Below are positions 45,170 through 59,650 of a stretch of DNA of 64,000 bases, piece after piece. Origin of the DNA: Cotesia glomerata (lineage: Eukaryota; Arthropoda; Insecta; Hymenoptera; Braconidae); NCBI RefSeq assembly GCF_020080835.1, contig NC_058161.1:12767103-12831102 (forward strand), written 5' to 3'. Within the stretch, counting starts at the first letter, position 1. Each line of letters opens with the position of its first letter. Below the pieces are notes generated by a model, which had not been told where the DNA came from, searched no databases, and was given only the letters and a program-made list of their open reading frames with translations. Both the position numbers and the translations under genes were made by a program.

Positions 45170-48100
45170 CTAATAAATATCCACTGGCGCGGCGTTTCCG
45201 AACAAAAACTCCCACGAGTTCGGGAACTTAACCTTCTTAGCGTCGAACCCAAAAGCCAGCCATCTGTTGAGGTACTCAAGAACCGCGACCGCATCAGGAA
45301 CGTTGTCGCCCTCTGAGCAGAACCGCAGAATTACAACAGAGGGAATCCCCTGGTTTGATAAAAATTCGTGCAATTTCAAGGCGAACCCCCCTCCAGAAAT
45401 TTCAAAGCCCTCGCGACCTGCTTCGTCTTTGGTTGTTTCAAGCTCCAGAAAATCTAGACCAGAGAAAATTTCTCCGCAGCTGGGAGACGCCAGGAAGCGC
45501 ATTGGCTCCGTACGGATTTGGATGTCTGATCTGGTATGGGCCCAGGCGCTGGTCAGGATCACCACCTGCGAGAAAAATCATCAGAACTGACCTCTAGCGG
45601 GGTATATTTGTGTTTACCATAAATTAACTGTTATAATTCTGGAATAATACAGTATTTCTGAGGTTATATTAGCCAGTTTTTTTACTGTAGTTACCCATAT
45701 AGCAATCTTTTTCAAGGCTTGAGTAAGTCTGGTCTCAATTTCGATAGTTGTTAGTGTCTTTTTCTACCTATGGGTCTTGCTCCAGATACTTGTAGCAAAT
45801 TCAATTGACAAGTCTTGAACAAGCTTTGTACAAGAACTTTCGGCCAGATTATAGCTCAACAATTGTGTAAGAAAATTGAGAAAATCTGAAGATGCTTATC
45901 GATAAACTAACTATATCAATTCTTGAGAAAGACTGACACCGGAAGCATGCTGAATATACTTGTGCAAGACTTGCTCAAGATCTGCTCAAGATTAAGTGTT
46001 TTTGAATGACCGTTCTTATCATTCTACCCCTCCTATATTTACTATAGAATCAGTGGATCTCATTCAGCTTAACCTTTTAGAGTATAGACCTACTGTTTTA
46101 TCGATCAAGACAAAATTACTTTAAAATGAGCACCACCGAGTCAATACATCTTCAAGTAGTGGAGGGGAAAAAGTGCTATAAAATATATAATGCATGATGC
46201 ATCTTGAGCAAATCTTGAGCAAGTCACGCTTCAAGATTTGCTGTTAGTTTTTGGTTGACAAATGCTTTAGAAATGAACAAATTACTGAGAATTACGAATC
46301 TTGAGCAAATCTTGAGCAAGTCATGGGTAAGTGTCTGTTGTGAGTTTCTGATTCAAAAAATCCGTCAGAAAGTTTTTCAATGCACTTTGCATTAGACTTG
46401 TCTCATAATCTTGCACAAGATGTCTTGAGATAGTTATATATAAATCTTGAACCAGTTCTTTTTGCTTGAACTTGAGCAAGACCCATATGTAGAAAAAGAT
46501 ACTTGCTACTAAGGGTTTTGCTCAAGACACTGGCACCTAAATCTTGCTCAAGCACAAGTTACCTGGGTAACTATGTCAATTCTTGAGAAAGATTGACACT
46601 AGAAGCATGCTGAATATATTTGTGCAAGACTTGCTCAAGATCTGCTCAAGATCAAATATTTTCGAATGACCGTTCGCATCATTCTACCCCTCCTATATTT
46701 ACTATAGGATCAGTGGATCTCATTTCTCGTTCAGCTTAACCTTTTAGGGTGCAAGTAGTGGAGGGAAAAAAGTACTATAAAATATATATAATGCATGATG
46801 CATCTTGAGCAAATCTTGAGCAAGTCATGGATAAGTGTCTTGTGAGTTTCTGATTCAAAAAATCCGTCAGAAAGTTTTTCAATGCACCTTGCATTGGACT
46901 TGTCTCATATTCTTGCACAAGATGTCTTGAGCTAGTTATATATAAATCTTGAAGCAGTTTTTTCTACATGAACTTGAGCAAGACCCATATGTAGAAAAAG
47001 ATACTTGCTACTAAGGGTTTTGCTCAAGACACTGGCACCTAAATCTTGCTCAAGCACAAGTTACCTGGGTAACTATGTCAATTCTTGAGAAAGATTGACA
47101 CTAGAAGCATGCTGAATATATTTGTGCAAGACTTGCTCAAGATCTGCTCAAGATCAAATATTTTCGAATGACCGTTCGCATCATTCTACCCCTCCTATAT
47201 TTACTATAGGATCAGTGGATCTCATTTCTCGTTCAGCTTAACCTTTTAGGGTGCAAGTAGTGGAGGGAAAAAAGTACTATAAAATATATATAATGCATGA
47301 TGCATCTTGAGCAAATCTTGAGCAAGTCATGGATAAGTGTCTTGTGAGTTTCTGATTCAAAAAATCCGTCAGAAAGTTTTTCAATGCACCTTGCATTGGA
47401 CTTGTCTCATATTCTTGCACAAGATGTCTTGAGCTAGTTATATATAAATCTTGAAGCAGTTTTTTCTACATGAACTTGAGCAAGACCCATATGTAGAAAA
47501 AGACACCAGCAACTAGGGGTTTTGCTCAAGACACTGTCACCTAAATCTTGCTCAAGCATATGTTACCTGGGTACGCAGCATTTCTACTGTACTTTTGCTG
47601 CAAATTTACAAGAATAATACGATTCAATTACCGTAAAACTCTAGAATTTTTACCGTAAAAAATCTATGTATTAACTATAATATTACTATAATTTTACAAA
47701 AATAAAATCGTGTTTCTGCGGTAATAATACCGAAGTTATACTGCAATTTTGCCGCGTTTATACTGATATAATTAAAAAATTGCAAAAATTTAGTATTATT
47801 TGTTGATTGCTGTATTTAAAGTAATGTCATAAAAAATGTGCAGATTCTAAAATTTTCATTTTTATTCCATTAATTCTTACGTTTTTCATTTTAATCAAAG
47901 AATCATTGGAAGTAAAGCGTAGGGATTGTAAGATTTTTAAAGTTCGGTGATGAGTTAATAAATATACAGTAAATATGCGGTACATTTATTGAATACTGTT
48001 AATATCCCGTAATTTTCCTATTGTATTGCCGTAAATATTCTGAATTTATTTCGTAATTTTTCTGTTATAATTCGGCAAAAAAACTGGCTAAAATAACTGA

Positions 48101-48626
48101 AGTACGGTAAAAATACAGCATTTATTATTTATATCTTATAAATATCGAATCTTTGCGGCATTTCCAAAACCGTCAGGATTAATAACATCTTAGGTCAAAA
48201 TAATGCTCTAAACAATTATATGTTTCTTAAAAAACAAAAATTCTTATCCAAAAATAATATGAGTTATATAAAAACGTATATTGTAAGTTATACCTTTGAA
48301 ATTCCGTGATCAGCGACGAATTTTCCCAAATCCTTGAAGAATCCCTGGAGATTCTTGACCGCAGGCGATCGGATTTGCAAAGCGACTAGCTTGTTGCTCT
48401 CCTGGACATAGAAATCCGCGCTGGTACAGAGATCCGACGAGTCTTTGACGTAAGGATCCGCTCCGAGGATCGGAATGAAGCAGGAATTTGCAACATGACC
48501 GATTTTCTTCATATTTTGACTAGTTATGAGCAAGTCAATCGCTAATTGCGCGACATTTCCCACCGCAACTGCTGGCAAGAACAGGATATAGTCCTGGAGG
48601 TTTATTTCCGTGGTTAGTTTTATCAT
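45170..48626 (-). CDS. PSMG2: Proteasome assembly chaperone 2
   Basis: Two exons: 48626-48294 and 45565-45170, phase 0 junction (donor AAG|GTATAA, acceptor TCTCGCAG), 242 residues. Family landmarks: LPAVAVGNVAQLAIDLLI near the N-terminus, CFIPILGADPY, NKLVALQIRSP, VVILTSAWAHTRSDIQIR, MRFLASP, RFCSEGDNVPDAVAVLEYLNRWL and a final PNSWEFLFG. These match animal PAC2, which with PAC1 (PSMG1) forms a heterodimer that guides assembly of the 20S proteasome alpha ring. It is slightly shorter than the human protein (264). The intron contains families D and E. A 61-codon open frame ends 24 bases upstream of the start on the same strand. Confidence 0.95.
45610..48180. mobile_element. TTTACGGTA repeat (family D) in the PSMG2 intron
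   Basis: Left part 45610-45693 and right part 47572-48180 form one element interrupted by element E. Landmarks GCAGCATTTCTACTGTACTT, TTTACCGTAAAAAATCTATG and TTTGCGGCATTTCC match, reversed, the copy at 36665-38960. It supplies the uninterrupted reference for the LINE insertion there. Confidence 0.65.
45694..47571. mobile_element. TTGAGCAAG element (family E), copy 2
   Basis: Starts CCCATATAGCAATC and ends GTTACCTGGG, flanked by TA. The empty counterpart near 38860 reads GTTACGCAGC, so one TA was duplicated on insertion. Inside, the ACTGACACC/ATTGACACT landmark occurs at about 45932, 46592 and 47094: units of 660 and 502 bp, the shorter one repeated almost identically. It encodes no protein. 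Confidence 0.75.
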
Positions 48627-48650
48627 TTTCTGCCTGGTTTTGAATTTTTG

Positions 48651-48836
48651 TCACTTGCGAGGATGATGAACAGGCAGTTTATTTACTTTTGGTCTAACCT
48701 GCAAGTTTTTGAATAAGTTTTGATTATAGTGAATGAAGTTATCTATTATATCGGCGAGTGGTAAGTCTGAGTGCGGGTAGGTGGCAATATTTAAGCCATC
48801 TAGTGGCGAAATGGTCAAATTTGTTTTGGCGGTCAA
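48651..48836 (-). CDS. Small upstream open reading frame next to PSMG2
   Basis: 61 codons (MTAKTNLTISPLDGLNIATY at the N-terminus) ending 24 bases before the PSMG2 start codon. Composition is protein-like (few repeats, balanced residues), and a good donor-like CAG|GTTAGA lies within it at codon 46. It may be a 5'-leader ORF, a first exon of another minus-strand gene, or chance. I recognise no family. Confidence 0.25.
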   Translation of the reverse strand: MTAKTNLTISPLDGLNIATYPHSDLPLADIIDNFIHYNQNLFKNLQVRPKVNKLPVHHPRK

Positions 48837-49940
48837 TTTTGAATTTAAAAAAAATTGAAAAGGAGAAATTTAAAAAAATTAAGAATTACATTTTATTTTT
48901 TTAATTATTTGAAACAAATTTCTTTGTTAAATATAATATGAAACTTTTTTCAGACGATATTTAATAATTTAAGAAATTTTGTAACAAATTATGAAAAATC
49001 AAATAAATTTATTTGGAAAAAAAAAAAAAAAAAAAATAGTCGTGACTGCTAATTTTAATTTCAAATTTTTTTTAAAATTAATTTAGCAGAAATTAAATAA
49101 ATTAAAAAAAATTTTTATAAAAAGTAAATTGTGTCAAAAAAATTAGGAAGAAAAGTTGACATGTAAAAATTTTCATAAATTAAAAATGCAATTTTTTAAA
49201 AATAATTTTTAAGAACAAATTTATTTGAAAAAAAAAATAGTCAATTGACTGCTAACTATAATTTCTTATTTTTACAAAAATTTGATGAATTGAAAAATTT
49301 TTTCCAAAAAATCAATTATATAGTCAAAAAAAAAAAAAGAAAAACAATTGACTTGTAGAAATTTTAATAAATTGAAATTGCAATATTTAAAAAAAAAAAA
49401 AATTTCAAAATAAATGTATTTAAAAAAAAATAGTAAAGTAGCTACTAACTTTAATTTCATAAACTTTTTTAGGAAAATTAATTTAGCATATATTTGATCA
49501 TTTTAAGAATTTAATAACAAACAAATTATGGGAAAAAAAAATTTACATGTAGAAATTTTGAAAAATAAAAAATGCAATTTTTCAAAAATAATTTTTTGGA
49601 AAAAAAAAATTTCTGTTAAATAAAATTGAAAAATTGTAAATTGACTGCTTATTTTAATTTAATAATTTTTTATGAAATTAAAGTTAGCAGTCACTTGATT
49701 ATTTTTTAATTTTATTTATCAAAAAAATGATTTATAAAAAATTGCATATTTAATTTTTTAAAATTTCTAGGTGTCAATTTTTTTTCCCAATTTTTTTTGT
49801 AATAATTTATTTCTCACCAAAATTTTTAAAATTATTAAATGTCTGCTGAATTAATTTTTTTTTAAATTAAAAAAAAAACTACTTAATAAATCTAGCAGGT
49901 GTTTATTACACTTACTAGCACCGCCGATATATTATCTGTC
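48837..49940. other. A/T-rich spacer between PSMG2 and the ORP-like gene
   Basis: Long poly-A/poly-T words and repeated GACTGCTAA / AAAATTTTTA phrases. It looks like simple-sequence decay. No exon and no defined element is seen. Confidence 0.5.
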
Positions 49941-49995
49941 TATATAAACATTCTCACATCTTCCATTGTCTCTGTACGCATAAAGTACCTTCAGT
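49941..49995 (+). promoter_or_regulatory. Possible TATA box and start region of the ORP-like gene
   Basis: TATATAAA at 49941-49948 is followed about 30 bases later by a CATTGTCTCTG pyrimidine-rich site, and by CTTCAGTGCGC near 49990. The distance to the start codon would leave a ~300-base leader. This is suggestive only in such A/T-rich DNA. Confidence 0.3.
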
Positions 49996-50267
49996 GCGCA
50001 TAACCTAAAAACGTCTAAAAGTAAATATAAATAAATAAAAGCTGAATGACAATTGAAATAAAAGCTAATAATTAAACAATAAGTATTAATAATGAATAAA
50101 TTATTAAAGTCTAAGCATAAAATAACAATAGCAGTACTTGTGTAAATAGTGTAGATAAAAAAAACTTATTTATATTATATTAATATTAATTAAAGTTACA
50201 ATAATTTAAAATCGGTAGAGAAAATAATTAATATATAATTAAATAATATAATAAAAATACTTAAAAA

Positions 50268-53749
<3,482 letters not shown>

Positions 53750-55041
53750 TTTATTATTAATTAAGGACTTAAGTATTTATCAATTTTCAAGAGATAATTA
53801 ATGAAGGTAGCTTCAGAATAAGTTTTTTTTTTTAGTTATTTTTTAAAGGCCTATTAAACTTTATAGAATTTTGTTTTTAAATCGTATTTTTTATCGAATT
53901 ACAAAATTTATGAGTGAAAAAGTTAAAATAAATAAATAATAATTTGTAAAGTTGATAATTAGAAAAAAAAATTTTTTAATTACTTTTATTTTAACGATTT
54001 TATTGTAAAAAAACGAAGTTTTGAAACTTAGACGACAAAATGGCCGTCTGGTGTAAAAACAAAATGGTGGATGCGCGCGCGAAGGATTTAAATTTATTTG
54101 GCGCGAATTTTTGAAAATTTAAATTTTATTTGGCGCAAATATTTGAATAGGAATCATATAAAATTTTATGTATGTTTTTTTTTATCAATATATTTGTTTT
54201 AATAATTATATGAAACAAAGTATAATTTTTTACAGAATTTTTGTAATAATAATAATAATAATAATATTACCAATACATAATTTTATATATTTTTTTAAAA
54301 AATAATTGGAATAATTTGAATTTTAATAATTCAAAAAATTTTCAAATTTAAAAATATGCGCGCGCATCCGCCATTTTAAAACCCCGCCGCCATCTTGTCT
54401 GCAACAGACTAGAAATAATATTCTACTAATTAATTAGATACTTAATCCTTTAAAAAAAAAAAAAAAACTTATAAATTGAAAAAAAAATATCTAAAGATTT
54501 TCTTGACAATTACCAGTACCTTAAAAAAAATTTTTGTAACAAGAAAAAATTTTTTCTATAGCTAATAAAAAATAAGCAGCTACTGATTTTAGAAAAAAAT
54601 AAAATATTCCAAGCATATCAAGAAAAATTAAAATAGTTTCCCCTCGAAAACATTCCTGTTAGGAATTTTTTGTAAAACTTTCCTATGAAATAATTAAATA
54701 GCCTAAACGCACTTGTAAAATAGACGAATAATTTATATTTTTTTTTATAGCAACTTTATAGCGTAATAAATAAAAAAAATTGTAAATTATAAAAAATGTT
54801 ATTTTGTTTAAAAAAAAAATACTTGCTTGAGCGGATCTTGATGAAAAAAGGAAAAGGAGGCTGTTACATCAATGCCAAGGCTCTGTAAGTAGGTGAAGGT
54901 GAACGAGATCCGATTTACTTTTAAATCTGTTCGTTTTTCATTTATACTAAGAGCGTAAGATTATAGAGTCGGTTATTAACTTGTTTGCTTTTAGTATTAC
55001 TAGCAAGTTTTATGTTTAGTTTATTATTTATGTGAAAAAAA
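53750..55041. other. Spacer with an AAAATGGC foldback
   Basis: 54020-54410 holds an inverted pair: ACGACAAAATGGCCGTC and AAAATGGTGGATGCGCGCGC near 54022-54080, mirrored by GCGCGCGCATCCGCCATTTT and CGCCATCTTGTCTGC near 54355-54405. It is a likely small MITE. A CTTGAGCGGATCTTGATG patch lies before the next gene. No exon is seen. Confidence 0.5.
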
Positions 55042-58000
55042 ATGGAGGAACCACCGGTTTATACCTGCAGAAAATTTATTTCTTTGTATATTGACGATTC
55101 GGAAGACGAAAACAACAAAATTTGTGGATTTCACCTGACACGGTCCCCTTGGGATCCTTATCCTTGGATTAGTTATGTCGAACCTGGGAGCATTGCGGAT
55201 AAATCGGGTCTTAGGTAATTATTTTATTATTTTTTTGGTAATTTAATAATTGTTTGTAGATAAGTTGGCCTTTAGATTGTAATTTTAAAAATAAAATTTT
55301 ATTTTTTTACTGCGCATGTGCTGGAACAGTTCCTGCGCTGAAACATATCCTGCGCATGCGTCGGAACAGGTTCTGCGCAGGTATTAAAATCATTTTTTGA
55401 AGTTAACTTGACTTTTAAATTGTTATTTTACAAACAGAATTTAATTTTATAACTGCACATGTGCTAGAACAGTTCCTGCGCAGGTAATATAGTAATTTCT
55501 TGTAGATAAGTTGGTTTATTGTAATTTTAAAAATAAAGTTTTATTCTATTATTGCGCAGGCGTTGGAATAGTTCCTGCGCATGCATCGGAACAGACTTTG
55601 CACAGGTATAATAATTTTTTTTTGATGATTTGGCTTTCTGATTGTAATTTTACGAACAAAATTTTATTTTAAAACAGCGCATGCGTCGGAACAGGTTCTG
55701 CGCACATAATAGATTAATTTTTTTAAGATAAGTTGCTTTTCAGATTGTTATTTTAGAAGTACAATTTTATTTTATTTCTGCGCATGCGCAGGGTCTGTTC
55801 GGGCGCATGCGCAGTAAAGACGGATAAATTGGCGATTTTTTGTATGAGAAAAAATTTCTGCGCAGAATTTTCAAGCATTAAAATTTATAATATTAGAAAA
55901 GATTTCGAATTTGATAAAATTATTTTAAATAAAAATTTAATATAAAAATAGAAAAAAAATTTTTTTTTCTTATAAAAACTAATTTAAAATTTGACTTTTC
56001 GATAAAAATTATCTTTAAATAAATTTTGAATTTCTAATCTAGTTTCCAGAAAAATTTACAATTTTTATAAATTATGAGTAAATTTCAAAATCAAAATTTC
56101 GCGCTTAAAATTCATGCGCCAAAAATCATTTTCCTGCTAGAAAATACCCAATTATTTGTATAAAAAGCTAATTTGTTGTTAATATTTAATTAATTTTCAT
56201 AGATTAGTCGGTCTGAATTGTATTTTTAATATTAAAATATAATAAAAAGACTGTCTATTGCCTTGAACAGTCTCTGCGCATGCGTCAAAACAGTTCCTGC
56301 TTTAAAAAAAAAAATTTATTTTATTTAAGATATTTTTAAATTGATTTTCTTATTAAATTAATTGTTTTTTTATAAAATTAATTTTTTATTAAACTAATTT
56401 TTTTTTTTTTAATTAATTTTATTATAATTTACAAGCATGTACGAAAAACACTCACATTTCTGCGCAGGAACTGTTTTAGCGCATGCGCAGGAACTGTTCC
56501 CGCGCATGCGCAATAATAAAAAAAGCCTAAAATGCCAAAATTCGCATATCCTAACCCCAAAATTAGAATCCATTAATTACAATTAATCATAAAATTAAAT
56601 TTCAGAGCTGGAGATTGCCTATTAGACATAAATAATGCCGACATAGTCGGCCTTAGAGTAAAAGAAATCGCCTCATTAATAAAACGCGAACCTGGAGAGA
56701 CAATAAATTTACAAGTATGGCGCCACTGCGCAGAAACAGCTGACGAGACTTCAGAATTTGGCGTTGCAGTATCAGGACCTCTGCCAACCTTAGCAAGAAA
56801 ATTAGCTAAGGCAGTTTCTGGAACCGTGAAAGCTTTAGAATGTCCGATTTGTTTAGAAACGGCTTCAGCACCAGTGTCTCAGTGCGTGCATGGTCACATT
56901 TTGTGTTCGAATTGCCGCCAAAAAACTCCTCGCTGTCCCATCTGCAGGATCAGATTAGGCCAAGGTCGTTGTCTTGTCGCCGACCAGATCCAGCGGAATA
57001 TCCGCGACGCCTATGAAGAAGACATCTCAAGATTAATTGCCCGAGCTACAGCAAATGGCGAAGCTGTAAATTCGTCGCTCAGAGAAAAATTATTCGGAAA
57101 ATCGGTCGGTAAGGACACGGTGGGTAAAAAAGAGCAACCTGGCTTACCGGCTGCGATGAAGACGCGACTAGCGCGCCTCCTAGGTGGCTTCGACAAAGCT
57201 GCTTCTGCGGACAATTTAGCTACAGAAGATCCGAAATATCTGAGCCCATCAGCGCCCTCACCGGCTTTCCGGCGGCTCGGGGAACTATTTACTGGTGACA
57301 GAACTAAATCTGCGAGTACTGGAGAATTACGAGCTGATTTGTCCGGTTCCGAGAACCACAAGGCCCGAGAACCTCAATTAAGCAAGTTTTATACTAACTC
57401 TGGGTATTTAAGTGTTCCTGCGCCCTCGACGCCATGTTGGGGAGGTTCTACGGACTCTGTTATTAATTCTTTTCCCTGTCCGTTGAGTTTTAAGATCACA
57501 TGCTACGAACCGGTTAATTGTGAAAATTTTATTGAGCATTTGGGAAAAAATCATCAAGTTGTTCAGGTTCATTTTTTTGGGCCTAAAATTACAATACCTG
57601 TTCCTTTAGAGTTCCAATGTGATACTCTTTTTATTATACATTGTTCCAATGATTTATTTTTCTTCCATGTAAGTATTTTTCTTTTAAAGTAATATCTTAT
57701 AGTTCAATTTTTTAATCATTAATAATCTGTAATTATTGATAAATATTCAATTTACAACCACGAATTGGCAAGAACAAATTCTGCGCATGTTTGGGACCTA
57801 ATCCATAGCTGGAACAGTTATTGCGCATGCGCAAAACTTGTTCTAATGCCAATAATAGACTCTACGCATGAGCGGAACTCGTTCCGCAACTAGAACAGAT
57901 TATACGCATGCGCAGAACCTGTTCTAATTTTAAAACAGGCTTTCCATATCTGGAACAGTTTGTGCGCATGCGCAGAACTTGTTCTAATTTATTAATATAT

Positions 58001-58743
58001 TTCTTTAGAAAAAGACCCAACAACCAAAGACCATTAACAGGGTCACCTAATTTTGCAATTAATATACAATATATAAATTTTTACATTATAACAAAAAAAT
58101 ACAAAATATATTGTGCACTAGTATACAATAATTTTAATTATGTCAAATACATTTTGTAACTAAAATTACTGATAAGACAGCGGTCTAATGCTGGTAATAG
58201 ACTTTATGCATGCGCAGAACCTGTCTCAAGGTTAATATAGCTTTTGCGCATGCGCACGACCTCTTCTAGTGCTAAGAACTGTTAATGCGCATGCGCGAAA
58301 CCTGTTCCAACGTTAGAACAGGTCTTGCGCATGCGCAAGACTTGTTCTTAGCATTAGACCAAGTCTTGTGCATGCGCAAAAACAGTTCCAGCTATGGAAC
58401 AGATCTTACGCATGCGCAAATCCTGTTCCAAAGTTTAAAATAGGTTTTGCGCATGCACAAAAGCTGTTTCAATGCTTTTATAGTAAAAAAGTGTTAAAAT
58501 ACACTATTTTTAATGTAGTACCAAGAAGAAACAGCTTGGGTAACAAGTGTATCAACTAAAGGAGAGTGGATTCTCCATGGCAGAAGTTCTGAGAACACAG
58601 AAATAAAACTCAAACGTCGGATTACTAAAATAGAATCCACAAGGCCAGAACTTGCAGACCAAGCACCAATTCCGCAAGCTTTTAATATTGTGGTTCTAGA
58701 TATAGAGTTGCTTATTTCTCCACCAGAGGGCTTAGACATCTAA
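55042..58743 (+). CDS. PDZ and RING (SINA-like) protein, putative E3 ubiquitin ligase
   Basis: Three exons: 55042-55214, 56606-57668, 58519-58743, all GT-AG and in phase, 486 residues. Residues about 28-98 are a PDZ domain (CGFHLTRSPWDPYPWISYV, EPGSIADKSGLRAGDCLLDI). A RING follows with Cys 137, 140, 151, His 155, Cys 158, 161, 168, 171 (CPIC...QCVHGHILCSNC...CPIC), the spacing used by SIAH/SINA proteins. The middle is a Ser-rich linker. The last ~130 residues (from CPLSFKITCYEP) resemble a divergent SINA substrate-binding domain with FIEHLGKNH. I infer an E3 ligase that recruits targets through PDZ or SINA regions; the substrate is unknown. Both introns carry GCGCATGCGC clusters. Similar PDZ-RING genes exist in insects, but I assign no symbol. 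Confidence 0.85.
55310..56515. repeat. GCGCATGCGC palindrome cluster, intron 1
   Basis: Units combining TGCGCATGCG(C/T)C with GGAACAGTTCCTGCGCA occur at about 55312-55380, 55447-55480, 55550-55607, 55674-55705, 55776-55815, 56270-56300 and 56458-56512. Exact GCGCATGCGC cores are at about 55778, 55803, 56479 and 56502. TGCGCATGCGCA is the NRF-1 / Drosophila Erect-wing consensus. Spacing is irregular, so it is a dispersed short repeat, not a plain tandem array. Confidence 0.8.
57778..58475. repeat. GCGCATGCGC palindrome cluster, intron 2
   Basis: About a dozen units of the form GAACAG...TGCGCATGCGCA...CTGTTC with a spacing of roughly 40-50 bp. Exact GCGCATGCGC cores are at about 57821, 57963, 58242, 58287 and 58327; near-matches at 57904, 58208, 58371, 58410 and 58450. 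The arms around each core are complementary, so each unit can fold as a hairpin. Confidence 0.82.
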
Positions 58744-59650
58744 GGAACAATTTAGAAGCAATTGAAGGTTAACAAGTGCTTTATTTCGTATACAAAAGTA
58801 AAAAAATAGTCAATAATTACTGACTAATAATCACATTACAATTACTGGCTTAAATGTAATTATACATTAAATAATTGAGCATAAACTCAGTTCATTAAAC
58901 AATAATAATAAAAATAATTATAGTTAAGTATATATATGTATAACATAAATTCTCAGAGGCCACAGTAAGCCGTTGATTACAACAATTTTTTTTTTTATTA
59001 CTTATTAATATAATTAACAGTTTTTAAGGCACATATGATTTTATAGTAATTTGTATAATTTTTTGTAAATTTAATAAAAATTTTTTTGATGTGTAATTTT
59101 ACGGAAGCGGAAAATTTTGTGGTGAAAAAAATTAATTTTTTTTTTTGCTTAAAGTGTAATGTAAAATTATCCACAAGTCAAGTAATATAAAAAAAAATAT
59201 TTTAAAATAAAAATATATCATTTCATAGAAATAAAAATGCGAGTCTCAAGTACCCCAGGTACAAGTTTTTTTTTTTTATTTTGAATTTGTGGTGTAATAA
59301 TGTGGATACTTTACGGAACTTGAAATTGTTGAGTAGAAATTAGCTCAATTTTTTTTTTACAAAAAGTAATTTGCTTCAAATTTTTTTATTAAAAAAAAAA
59401 AATTTCACTTCTATTATTGTAAAAGAAAAATTTATTTTATAAGGACAAAAAATAATTTTATTGATTAAAATTAATCAAGTCTACGTTTGATAGGAAAACA
59501 AAATTTAAATGCAATTTTTTTCAATGGGAAAAATTGTTCTGACAGGAATTTTTAATAAACATTTTGACCATGAAAAAAAATCAGAAAGATTTCACAATTC
59601 AGTTTTTGTATGCACGGAAAAAATTTTTTGCATGGAAAAAAATTCTTATA
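58744..59650. other. 3' region after the PDZ-RING gene, no feature
   Basis: Very A/T-rich, with several AATAAA-like hexamers (for example near 58908) able to serve as 3' end signals. No exon or defined repeat is seen. Confidence 0.45.
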
